From: Arthrobacter sp. M2012083 | GTDB taxonomy: Bacteria; Actinomycetota; Actinomycetes; Actinomycetales; Micrococcaceae | Reading direction: 5' to 3' | DNA: 64,000 nucleotides | Assembly: GCF_000281065.1 (NCBI RefSeq) | Contig: NZ_AKKK01000013.1 | Location: 62,001 to 126,000, forward strand | Part shown: one piece after another, positions 56,659 to 64,000 of the stretch | Position numbering within the stretch: the stretch's first letter is position 1 | How the letters are laid out: each line of letters starts with the position of its first letter | Translations under genes and position numbers: made by a program | Notes under the pieces: generated by a model | What the model saw: the letters and a program-made list of their open reading frames with translations, nothing else | Databases searched by the model: none | Told to the model about the DNA's origin: nothing

Positions 56659-56990
56659 GGGTCTTCCTTTCGTCCTCGTCTCCAATAACTATGTACCCAA
56701 TAACTGGAACAAAAGCGGACGTTCGCTGGGAGCTTCCTGAAAGGCCTCCACCCCTGTTCCCGCCGTCGGGGGCCAGCTTTCAAAAAGAGCCTCAACGGGT
56801 CAACAATCCAGCTCTCTCCTATATTTCGCTGGTGGCATATTCACCCCTGTGGACGGGCTATGGGGTGCACCATAGAATCAAGAGGAATTGCCACAGCGAC
56901 CTGCGGCTTTACACCATGCGTGGGGGCGCTGAGCATTCTGTGACGATTGGTACGCCTTGTTCCAGTCGCAGACGTGCTGAAGGGTTGCAC
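56659..56990. other. Divergent intergenic region htrA / TPM gene
   Basis: The 332 bp contain no convincing gene. CCAATAACT occurs twice, at 56682-56690 and 56697-56705 (15-bp period), in the htrA promoter. For the TPM gene a -35 GTGGAC with an 18-bp spacer and -10 TAGAAT (56873-56878) is plausible, and GAAGGG precedes the start. Confidence 0.5.
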
Positions 56991-59048
56991 ATGCGGTCAA
57001 TAGTTAAACGCGTACTCGCCGTTCTCGGCCTGGCTGGAATGTTGGCCCTGCCGGCCGGCGCCGCTTGGGCTGCCGATCCGGTGACCATTCCGTCCGGCCA
57101 AAACATCGTGGACGACGCCAACGTCCTAGGCGGCCGAAAAGGCGAAGTCCAGGAAGCCATCCAAAAGACGCTCAAGGACCACAAGTACAACCTGTACGTG
57201 GTCACGGTGGATAAGTTCGAGAATCCGACCGATCCCGCTGCATGGGTTGCGACCGTCGCCAAGAACAAGGGCATGGGCAAGGCAGACGCCGTTCTGGCGA
57301 TCGCGACGGCCGGCCAATACAACTTCACCCTTAACTCGGGCAGCTCCATCTACTCCAAACAATCTGCCATCGCGCAGAACGCTGTCGTTGCCAATCTGGC
57401 CGGCGGCAAGAAGGACTATGCCCAGGCCGCCATCGACACTGCTGCTGCCATCGGCGACGCCGCAGGTGGAGGCAGCGGAACAGTGCCCAGCGGCAATGCC
57501 GGCGTCGGCGTACTCGTTGGAGTAGGCGTTGTTGCGGCTGGCGGCGCCGGAACCTACCTCTACCTCCGAAACCGGCGCAAGAAGGGCAGCACCAAGGCCG
57601 TGAGCGCCAGCTACGGCCCGCAGGGTGAGGAACTTGATCCCCTGGCCGGTCTTAGCATTCCGGAACTGCGCCAAAAGAGCGGCTCACTGTTGATCGAGGC
57701 GGACGACGCCATCAAATCCAGCGAGCAGGAACTCGGCTTTGCGCAGGCGCAGTACGGTGATTCTGCAATTGGCAACTTCACTAAGGCCTTGGAAGAGGCG
57801 AAAGGCCACATGACGGAGTCCTTCAAGCTGCAGCAGCAGCTGGATGACCACATTCCTGACACCGAAGAGCAGCAGCGAAGCTGGCTCGGCGAAATCATTC
57901 GCCGATCAGAAGCCGCGTTGGCATCCCTACGCGATCAGAAGGCCGACTTCGACTCCTTGCGTGAGCTTGAAAAGAACGCCCCTCAGGCTTTGGCAGCAGT
58001 GACTGCCGGAGCCAAGGGAGCCGATGCAAAGATTGCCAGCGCAGAGCAATCACTCGAGGGCTTGCGGGCCAAGTATGCCGAATCAGCGTTGACCCAGGTC
58101 TCTGACAACATTCTGCAAGCCAAGGAGCGACTCGCGTTCGTGCAGAACGCCGTCACCGCGGCCCAAGAAAAGTTGGCTACGGGCGAGAACAGTCTGGCAG
58201 CTGTGGCAGTCCGCGCGGCGGAGGAAAGCCTGCACCAGACCAATGTGCTGATTGATGCCATCTCCAAGACGGCGGGCAGCCTCGATGAGGCCCGCGCGTC
58301 CTTGGAAGGCGCCGTAGCGGAGACCAGCCAGGACCTTGCCCAAGCGCGTGCGATGATCCAGTCCGGCGAACACCCGGAACTCGCAGGTCCCGTGGCTGGC
58401 GTGGAGGCCGCTCTAGCCCAGGTGAAGACCGAGATCCAAGGCGGAAAGATCGATCCAATCGCGACTCTGAGTCGCGTAGAGTCAGCTCACCAAGCGCTCG
58501 ATCAGTCGTTGACCGGCATCCGTGATCAGCAGGAGCAGGCCCGGCGCGCCCAAGCCTCGCTGCAGCAGACAATTATGGCCGCACAGGCACAGATCAGCGC
58601 AACATCGGACTACATTACAGCCCGCCGCGGTGGTGTAGGCACGGAGGCCCGGACGAGGTTGGCCGAGGCTCAGCGGAACCTCGACTACGCGCTCTCCATC
58701 TCCCGCAATGACCCCGTCACCGCGTTGACCTACGCCCAGCAGGCGCATTCGCTTGCAGCGCAGGCTGCCCAACTCGCACAGTCCGACGTCGACCAGTTCG
58801 GTTACGCCGACCAAGGCTACGGACGTGGCGGAATGTTCGGCGGAGGTGGCGGAGGCGGCGGCCTCGGCGGTGCCATCCTCGGCGGCATCCTCATCAACTC
58901 CATCCTCAACGGCGGAGGAGGCGGCTGGGGCGGCGGCGGCAATGACGGCGGAGGAGGCGGTGGCTTCTTCGGCGGCGATTCCGGTGGCGGCGGCGACTGG
59001 GGCGGCGGCGGAGGCGACTTTGGCGGCGGAGACTCCGGCAGCTTCTAG
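56991..59048 (+). CDS. Secreted TPM-domain membrane protein with coiled coil and Gly-rich tail
   Basis: It is 685 aa. A signal peptide ends AWA near 28. The TPM (phosphatase-like) domain spans about 35-150 (IVDDANVLGGRKGEVQEAI). A membrane helix (about 168-188) is followed by a long helical, Ala/Glu/Gln-rich region (about 220-600). The tail of about 70 residues is nearly all Gly with Asp, Trp and Phe. ATG 56991 has GAAGGG seven bases upstream. A pspA gene 98 bp on suggests a joint envelope-stress role. Confidence 0.9.
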   Translation: MRSIVKRVLAVLGLAGMLALPAGAAWAADPVTIPSGQNIVDDANVLGGRKGEVQEAIQKTLKDHKYNLYVVTVDKFENPTDPAAWVATVAKNKGMGKADAVLAIATAGQYNFTLNSGSSIYSKQSAIAQNAVVANLAGGKKDYAQAAIDTAAAIGDAAGGGSGTVPSGNAGVGVLVGVGVVAAGGAGTYLYLRNRRKKGSTKAVSASYGPQGEELDPLAGLSIPELRQKSGSLLIEADDAIKSSEQELGFAQAQYGDSAIGNFTKALEEAKGHMTESFKLQQQLDDHIPDTEEQQRSWLGEIIRRSEAALASLRDQKADFDSLRELEKNAPQALAAVTAGAKGADAKIASAEQSLEGLRAKYAESALTQVSDNILQAKERLAFVQNAVTAAQEKLATGENSLAAVAVRAAEESLHQTNVLIDAISKTAGSLDEARASLEGAVAETSQDLAQARAMIQSGEHPELAGPVAGVEAALAQVKTEIQGGKIDPIATLSRVESAHQALDQSLTGIRDQQEQARRAQASLQQTIMAAQAQISATSDYITARRGGVGTEARTRLAEAQRNLDYALSISRNDPVTALTYAQQAHSLAAQAAQLAQSDVDQFGYADQGYGRGGMFGGGGGGGGLGGAILGGILINSILNGGGGGWGGGGNDGGGGGGFFGGDSGGGGDWGGGGGDFGGGDSGSF

Positions 59049-59146
59049 CCAGACAGACTAAGCGGGGTCCATGCCCCGCATAGAAGCGGTACAACTACTG
59101 ATCACTGATTTCAGTCTCACCACTGAGCAGGACGAAAGGCAACACC

Positions 59147-59935
59147 ATGGTTAAGCAGTCCATTTTCGGTCGGATCTCACAGCTCGCCAAGGCAAACATC
59201 AACGCCTTGCTGGACCAGGCTGAGGACCCGCAGAAGATGCTGGACCAGATGGTCCGCGACTACACGAACAACATTGCCGAGGCTGAATCAGCCGTGGCCC
59301 AGACCATCGGCAATCTCCGGATGCTGCAGGCGGACTACAACGAAGACGTCAAGAATGCTCAGGACTGGGGCAACAAGGCCCTGGCGGCATCCCGGAAAGC
59401 CGATGAGTACCGCGCTGCCGGTGATGCCGCTGATGCCCAGAAGTTTGACAACCTCGCCAAGGTGGCCATCCAGCGCCAGATGACCGCGGAGTCCGAGGCA
59501 AAGGCAGCAGAACCGAGCATCGCTTCCCAGACCGAGGTAGTGGACAAGCTCAAGACCGGGCTTGACCAGATGAAGAACAAGCTGAACCAGCTCACCGCCA
59601 AGCGCAACGAGCTGGTGGCACGCTCCAAGACCGCTGCCGCGCAGTCCCAGGTGCACGATGCCCTCAAGAGCATCGACATCATGGACCCCACCAGCGAGGT
59701 AGGCCGCTTCGAAGAGAAGATCCGCCGCGAAGAGGCCAAGGTCCTGGGCCAGCAGGAACTGGCCAGCTCCAGCCTGGATGCGCAGTTCAACCAGCTCGAA
59801 GACCTCGGAGAGCAAACCGAGATCGAGGCCCGTCTTGCAGCCTTGAAGTCGGGCGGTTCCAAGCCCGCCATCGGCGCGGGAGCCCCGGCATCAACAGGCG
59901 CAACCGTAGACGAAGCTGACTTCGACAAGCTCTAG
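59147..59935 (+). CDS. pspA: PspA/IM30-family membrane-stress protein
   Basis: The 262-aa coiled-coil protein starts QSIFGRISQLAKANINALLDQAEDPQKML and stays helical to about 220. The N-terminal amphipathic helix binds stressed membranes and the rest forms ESCRT-III-like rings. AAAGG precedes ATG 59147. No PspC or ClgR gene is nearby; the partner is the TPM gene. Confidence 0.95.
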   Translation: MVKQSIFGRISQLAKANINALLDQAEDPQKMLDQMVRDYTNNIAEAESAVAQTIGNLRMLQADYNEDVKNAQDWGNKALAASRKADEYRAAGDAADAQKFDNLAKVAIQRQMTAESEAKAAEPSIASQTEVVDKLKTGLDQMKNKLNQLTAKRNELVARSKTAAAQSQVHDALKSIDIMDPTSEVGRFEEKIRREEAKVLGQQELASSSLDAQFNQLEDLGEQTEIEARLAALKSGGSKPAIGAGAPASTGATVDEADFDKL

Positions 59936-59998
59936 GAACTCACCGGGCTGTAACCGCCGACCCGGCGGACTGCCCACAACGTACCGTTGAACCAAGAA

Positions 59999-60035
59999 AT
60001 GGGCCGGATCCTCGCAGGGATCCGGCCCATTTTTC
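59999..60035. terminator. Bidirectional terminator pspA / gntR
   Basis: ATGGGCCGGATCC and GGATCCGGCCCAT (13 bp) enclose TCGCAG and are followed by TTTTT. Confidence 0.9.
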
Positions 60036-60044
60036 GTTTTTCGC

Positions 60045-60842
60045 CTAACCTGCCGACGGAACCGACGAATCCTGGCCGGGACTGACATCGGTTGCCACTT
60101 CAGCGCGGATTTCGAATCCCTTGGGGTGGAAGTAGGTCACAGTGCACTCCAGGACCTCTCCATGAGGGCCCAAGGTGGTCCGCTCCAGCCGTGGCACCAT
60201 GGCGAACCCACGGACGTTGAGGGCGTCTGCCAAGTGCTCTGGCGGCGCGTGCATGGTCACGGTGATTTCCGCCCGATGGAGGGGCTTCAGCGTCCTGTCC
60301 TGGATGACCTGGTAGATGGAGTTCCGTTCGGCATCCGCGAGGCTGATGTGACGGCCAATATGTGAGGGGATGAAAATCTCCGCAATGGCATAGGGCCATC
60401 CGGCACTTGAGTAGGAGCGGCGAATGACGAGAACGAGATTGTCGTCGGAAACCAGCTTGGCTGGCACCGACTTGTCCTTCTCCATCCACTTGTATTCGAT
60501 AAGTCCCTTGACAGTCTTCATGCCTGCCGCCGTGAAGGTCTCCATGAACGGTGCCAGGCGATTCAGCATTTTGACGGGCCGCTGAGCCATCACGAACGTC
60601 CCTTTGCCCTGCCTTCGGACCAACAGGCCCTTCATCACAAGTGTTTCGATCGCCTTCCGGACGGTAGTCCGGCTAATGCCGTAGGCATCCATCAGGGACT
60701 CCTCGGTGGGGATCCGCGACCCCGGCTCCAGGCGGCTGACTTGATCCGTCAGAACGTCTGCTACCTGCTGGTACACGGCAACAGGGCTATCCCTCTGGAG
60801 GACTTCACGCTCGAGGCCAAACTTGTAGTCGTCATTGACCAT
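60045..60842 (-). CDS. GntR-family transcriptional regulator with UTRA domain
   Basis: The 265-aa protein has a winged helix at about 20-95 (IPTEESLMDAYGISRTTVRKAIETLVMKGLLVRRQGKGTFV) and a UTRA ligand domain at about 110-255 (the HutC subfamily). The effector is unknown. No metabolic gene adjoins it, and the next gene upstream is a tRNA. Confidence 0.92.
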   Translation of the reverse strand: MVNDDYKFGLEREVLQRDSPVAVYQQVADVLTDQVSRLEPGSRIPTEESLMDAYGISRTTVRKAIETLVMKGLLVRRQGKGTFVMAQRPVKMLNRLAPFMETFTAAGMKTVKGLIEYKWMEKDKSVPAKLVSDDNLVLVIRRSYSSAGWPYAIAEIFIPSHIGRHISLADAERNSIYQVIQDRTLKPLHRAEITVTMHAPPEHLADALNVRGFAMVPRLERTTLGPHGEVLECTVTYFHPKGFEIRAEVATDVSPGQDSSVPSAG

Positions 60843-60918
60843 TGGACCGTCCCATCCATTCCTTGCCCCGGCAATCCGGGTTTGATGCTAGCACCGGGAG
60901 CCGGTGCGCACTTAAACA

Positions 60919-60954
60919 AAAGATCCGGACCAGTTGTCACTGATCCGGATCTTT
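60919..60954 (-). terminator. Terminator after initiator tRNA copy 1
   Basis: AAAGATCCGGA pairs with TCCGGATCTTT (11 bp) around a 14-base loop just past the tRNA 3' end. Confidence 0.8.
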
Positions 60955-60960
60955 CTCCAG

Positions 60961-61034
60961 TTGCGGGGACAGGATTTGAACCTGTGACCTCTGGGTTATG
61001 AGCCCAGCGAGCTACCGAACTGCTCCACCCCGCG
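60961..61034 (-). tRNA. Initiator tRNA-fMet (CAT), copy 1
   Basis: The 74-nt cloverleaf starts CGCGGGGTGGAGCAG. It has anticodon CAT in loop CTCATAA, three consecutive G:C pairs (GGG/CCC) at the anticodon stem base, and a C1:A72 mismatch. Those are initiator hallmarks. CCA is not encoded. Confidence 0.95.
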
Positions 61035-61197
61035 TCGCAAGAACAACTCTACCGCACCGCCCAGGGTGCTTCTGACCATTTGGCACCCAAGGTGCCACAG
61101 ATCACTCCCCCAGCCTGATCGCCCCCCAGTAGCTGTCGCCTTGGGTGAGTACGCGATTCCACGTTGGGCCGGCCACGCCTCCTCCACATGCGATCCC

Positions 61198-61374
61198 GGA
61201 CGTGAGAGAGCGTGGAGCGCAAGCCCGCGGGACGTGAGAGAGCGTGGAGCGCAAGCCCGCGGGACGTGAGAGAGCGTGGAGCGCAAGCCCGCGGGACGTG
61301 AGAGAGCGTGGAACGCAAGCCCGCGGGACGTGAGAGAGCGTGGAACGCAAGCCCGCGGGACGTGAGAGAGCGTG
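61198..61374. repeat. 32-bp tandem repeat array
   Basis: The motif CGTGAGAGAGCGTGGAGCGC starts at 61201 and recurs at 61233, 61265, 61297, 61329 and 61361, an exact 32-bp period with no spacers. The last copy is partial. Each unit holds the palindrome CCCGCGGG. Units 4 and 5 share one G-to-A change (GGAACGC). Confidence 0.97.
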
Positions 61375-61414
61375 AGGCGGGGAAGATGCCGCTTTGGCGG
61401 CACCGGGTCAAAAC

Positions 61415-61453
61415 AAAAGGTCCGGATCAGTGTCTACTGATCCGGACCTTTTC
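61415..61453 (-). terminator. Terminator after initiator tRNA copy 2
   Basis: AAAAGGTCCGGATCAG and CTGATCCGGACCTTTT form a perfect 16-bp stem around TGTCTA. It resembles the copy-1 terminator with compensating changes. Confidence 0.9.
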
Positions 61454-61458
61454 TCCAG

Positions 61459-61532
61459 TTGCGGGGACAGGATTTGAACCTGTGACCTCTGGGTTATGAG
61501 CCCAGCGAGCTACCGAACTGCTCCACCCCGCG
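61459..61532 (-). tRNA. Initiator tRNA-fMet (CAT), copy 2
   Basis: The 74 nt are identical to copy 1 over the whole gene as far as I can see, including the GGG/CCC anticodon stem and C1:A72. CCA is not encoded. The flanks are also similar (CTCCAGTT before the 3' end, CGTCGCAAGAACAAC beyond the 5' end). Confidence 0.95.
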
Positions 61533-61606
61533 TCGCAAGAACAACATTACCGTCCGGTGAATGGCAGACCAAATCGTGGCGACGTGATGTGCGTCTCGCC
61601 AACGGA

Positions 61607-61649
61607 AAAGGCCGGCGCCCACCCCGGAAGGGAGGAGGCGCCGGCCTTT
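61607..61649 (-). terminator. Terminator of the UPF0182 gene
   Basis: AAAGGCCGGCGCC and GGCGCCGGCCTTT form a 13-bp stem, 15 bp past the stop; leftward it is followed by TTCCGTT. Confidence 0.85.
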
Positions 61650-61664
61650 CACGTCTTGACAGAA

Positions 61665-64000
61665 CTAGCTGCTTGGCGTCGGCGACGGTGTAGCGCTGGG
61701 AGTGGCTCCCGGCGTCGCGGTTGGAGCCGGAGTGGCATCCAAACGGGCCTGAGCATCGATCGCCTTCTGCAGGGCTTCAGACAACTTGGTCTGCTGCGCA
61801 CCGTAGCCGGCGAAGTCGCCCTTGGCCAATGCCGCCTGGCCATCCTGAATTGCCTTGTTGGCCTCATCAAGGGCTGCCTTGAGATCAGCCTTGGCGTCAG
61901 TGGGACCAGCGGGCGGCGTAGTAGTGCCAGGAGGCGTGGTGGGCGTCTGGCCGTTGTTATCCGAGTCACCGGCAGTAGCACCGGAGTCGCCGCCGAACAA
62001 CTGGTCCAGCGCTTCATCCAATGTGGGCGCGAAGCCGATCTTGTCACCGAAGGCCACGAGCACGCGCTGCAACGTCGGGTACGACGTCTCACCGGTGGAC
62101 TTCAAGTAGACAGGCTGCACATAGAGCAGGCCCCCACCAACGGGAAGCGTCAACAGGTTTCCGTTCAATACATCAGATGCGCCCTGTCGCAGAAGGTTTA
62201 GCGCCTGGGACACAGTGGGGTCAGAGTTGAACTTGTTTTGCGCCTGTCCGGGACCAGGGACCTGGGTATCGGTGGGGAGCTCCAGGAGCCGCAGCTTTCC
62301 GTAACTCTCCCCCTTGACGCCCTTGACGTTTCCGGCGTCCGAGTCAGCCGCGAGGAAGCCGTACAGAATGTTCCGGGCACTGCCGTTGACCGTTTGAGGA
62401 ATGAAGGATGAGGTCAGCTGGAACGCCGGCTTCTCCTGGTCAGGCATCTGCAGCGACATGTAGAACGGAGGCTGTTTGACGGCTTCCGAAACGGTGGGAT
62501 CGTTCGGAACGCTCCAGGCGTCGTTGTTCTGGTAGAAGCTGTCCGGGTCGGTTACGTGGTAGCGGCCGAGCAGTTCACGCTGGACCTTGAAGAGGTCCTC
62601 GGGGTACCTGACGTGGCTCATGAGGTCGCCGGACATTTCCGAGTAGGGCTTGATGACCGTCGGGAAGACCTTTTGCCATGCCTTCAGGATGGGGTCCTGG
62701 TCATCCCATGCGTAGAGATTGACGGAACCGTCATAGGCATCCACGGTGGCCTTGACCGAGTTGCGGATGTAGTTCACCGAGCTGTTCGGCAGAGCAACGG
62801 TACGTCCGGCACTGGTTTGCGAGTCCACAGTGGCGTTCTGCAACTGCTGCGGTTGAGAGTACGGGAAGTACTGGCTGGTGGTGTAACCATCCACGATCCA
62901 CTTCACGCGTCCGTCAACTACCGCCGGGTAGGCATTTCCGTCCACCGTCAGGTACGGGGCGAGCTTCTCCACGCGTTCACGCGGATTGCGTTCGTAGAGA
63001 ATCTGGGATTCCGCATTGACGCCATCGGAAAGCAACAGGTCCGAAGACTGGAACTTGATGGAATAGAGGATTCTATTGAGCCAGTTGCCGACGTTTGGTC
63101 CACCGTTACCGCTGAAGGTGTACTGCGTTTCGCCGCCGCCTTCACGGCCGGCTGGCCGGTCCTGCTCGCGGTTCGGGGCACCATCCGGCGCTCCGACGAT
63201 GGAGTATTCGGGAGAGTTTTCACCGAAGTAGATACGGGGCTCGTAGGTGTTGTCGTTACCGAGGACGCCGTTGGATGGAATGCCCGACTGCAGGAACTCG
63301 GGCTTGCCATCTGCCGTGAACTTGTTGCCCTTGGCTGCCACGACGCCATAACCATGTGTGTAGACGATGTGCCTGTTGACCCAGGTCTGCTGGTTGGCGC
63401 TGAGGCCATCCGGGTTCAGTTCGCGAACCGCGATGACGGTGTCCTGGACTTTGCCGTCAACCATGTAGCGGTCAACATTCAGGGTTTGCGGGAACTGGTA
63501 GTACGGGCGGTACTGCTCAAGCTGAGCAAACGCCGAGGAAATCAGATTCGGGTCAAGGAGGCGAATATTGGCAGTAGTCTGCGCGTCCGCTGCCAAGGCT
63601 CCGGTAGTCGCCGTGGTGGTGGCGTTGTAAGCCGACACATCGATCTTGTCCAGACCGTACGCAGCCCGCGTCATCTTGATATTTCGATCAATGAACTCCT
63701 TTTCCAAGGTGTTCTCCGACGGACGAACCTGGAACTGCTGAATAACCCACGGATAAACACCGCCGGCCAGGATGGCCGTGATGACCAACATCGCCGTACC
63801 TATCACCGGAAGGCGCCAGCGACCAATGATCGCGGCAATGATGAACAGGATGGCAACGAGACCCGCGGCGACGGCAAGGATCGCCTTGGTGGGTACAACG
63901 GCATTTACATCCGTGTAGAGGGCTCCGGCCCAACGGCCCGAGTTGCTCTGGACAGTTGTGTACCTGTCCAGCCAGAAATTAATCCCCAGCAGGACCAGGA
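61665..64000 (-). CDS. UPF0182 family membrane protein, N-terminus outside window
   Basis: The frame stays open to the right edge; the GTG at 63806 is internal. About 778 residues are visible. They include the last membrane helices ([21 protein letters not shown], then [18 protein letters not shown]). A large extracytoplasmic domain follows ([16 protein letters not shown], then [33 protein letters not shown]). The tail is Thr/Pro-rich with a helical AL/KA segment. Members are about 1000 aa with seven helices. Function is unknown. Confidence 0.92.
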   Translation of the reverse strand, partial: LVLLGINFWLDRYTTVQSNSGRWAGALYTDVNAVVPTKAILAVAAGLVAILFIIAAIIGRWRLPVIGTAMLVITAILAGGVYPWVIQQFQVRPSENTLEKEFIDRNIKMTRAAYGLDKIDVSAYNATTTATTGALAADAQTTANIRLLDPNLISSAFAQLEQYRPYYQFPQTLNVDRYMVDGKVQDTVIAVRELNPDGLSANQQTWVNRHIVYTHGYGVVAAKGNKFTADGKPEFLQSGIPSNGVLGNDNTYEPRIYFGENSPEYSIVGAPDGAPNREQDRPAGREGGGETQYTFSGNGGPNVGNWLNRILYSIKFQSSDLLLSDGVNAESQILYERNPRERVEKLAPYLTVDGNAYPAVVDGRVKWIVDGYTTSQYFPYSQPQQLQNATVDSQTSAGRTVALPNSSVNYIRNSVKATVDAYDGSVNLYAWDDQDPILKAWQKVFPTVIKPYSEMSGDLMSHVRYPEDLFKVQRELLGRYHVTDPDSFYQNNDAWSVPNDPTVSEAVKQPPFYMSLQMPDQEKPAFQLTSSFIPQTVNGSARNILYGFLAADSDAGNVKGVKGESYGKLRLLELPTDTQVPGPGQAQNKFNSDPTVSQALNLLRQGASDVLNGNLLTLPVGGGLLYVQPVYLKSTGETSYPTLQRVLVAFGDKIGFAPTLDEALDQLFGGDSGATAGDSDNNGQTPTTPPGTTTPPAGPTDAKADLKAALDEANKAIQDGQAALAKGDFAGYGAQQTKLSEALQKAIDAQARLDATPAPTATPGATPSATPSPTPSS

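Larger units (their letters stand above)
61035..61458. other. Intergenic region between the two initiator tRNAs
   Basis: The 424 bp hold no protein gene. They carry the promoter of tRNA copy 1, the 32-bp repeat array and the terminator of tRNA copy 2. The long leftward frames here are the repeat read in three frames. Confidence 0.7.

Noticed and set aside
59061..59080. Terminator between the TPM gene and pspA
   Set aside because: The 6-bp GCGGGG/CCCCGC stem is short and lacks a T-run, so the two genes are probably cotranscribed.
61198..61374. CRISPR array
   Set aside because: The repeats abut without unique spacers, and no cas gene is present.
60996..61411. Leftward proteins of 82-135 aa rich in SRGLALHAL-like units
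   Set aside because: They are the 32-bp array read in three frames (32 is not a multiple of 3), and one runs into a tRNA.
60961..61532. tRNA-linked attachment site or genomic island
   Set aside because: No integrase, recombinase or composition shift is seen; both tRNA copies are intact.

Overview
The window is a contiguous piece of a high-GC Gram-positive chromosome. Gene content points to Actinobacteria, family Micrococcaceae, most likely an Arthrobacter, Paenarthrobacter or Pseudarthrobacter. Lineage markers are a WhiB regulator, MtrA-MtrB-LpqB, a Rv3235-family protein, a SecA without a C-terminal zinc finger, the 180-kDa NAD-glutamate dehydrogenase and a UPF0182 protein. The genus is inferred from gene order and protein flavour, not from a search. 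No phage, IS element, integrase or CRISPR array is visible, and about 50 genes fill the window densely.

Left part (1-26.6 kb). An FHA/FtsK-type ATPase cut by the left edge is followed by a small membrane protein, whiB and, on the other strand, pdtaS and the giant gdh. Next comes a little-known envelope cluster: a CpaE-like ATPase, a CpaB-like SAF protein, a 73-aa MerR-type DNA-binding protein, an RNA-binding-like hypothetical, a LysM protein and a Rv3235-family protein. Then secA, a YcaQ-type DNA glycosylase, hpf, comF, lpqB, mtrB and mtrA all run leftward. From whiB/pdtaS to mtrA the order resembles Mycobacterium tuberculosis Rv3219-Rv3246c (from memory).

Middle (26.8-45.1 kb). Divergent from mtrA is a translationally coupled rightward operon: Gln-rich-repeat membrane protein, DUF4129, DUF4350, MoxR ATPase, DUF58. 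It is followed by a DUF4166 gene. Leftward genes are then a chorismate mutase with a cysteine-free MetE-like protein, a peptide-type ABC importer operon, and mnmA. A rightward FAD reductase faces a leftward pair of SufR-like regulator and cysteine desulfurase; its promoter and the regulator gene share a motif. This stretch plus etfBA resembles M. tuberculosis Rv3014c-Rv3029c.

Right part (45.1-64 kb). A lipoprotein, a lipid kinase, a DnaJ-domain protein, trmL, a sigK-rskA sigma/anti-sigma pair, gntK-gntP, an etfB-etfA-PIG-L deacetylase operon, a membrane-anchored HtrA protease, a TPM-domain/PspA pair and a GntR regulator follow. Two near-identical initiator tRNA genes flank a 32-bp tandem repeat array. 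A UPF0182 membrane protein gene runs off the right edge.

Much of the window serves envelope homeostasis (MtrAB-LpqB, SecA, LysM, HtrA, PspA/TPM, MoxR/DUF58) and sulfur or redox metabolism (cysteine desulfurase, MnmA, FAD reductase, ETF).
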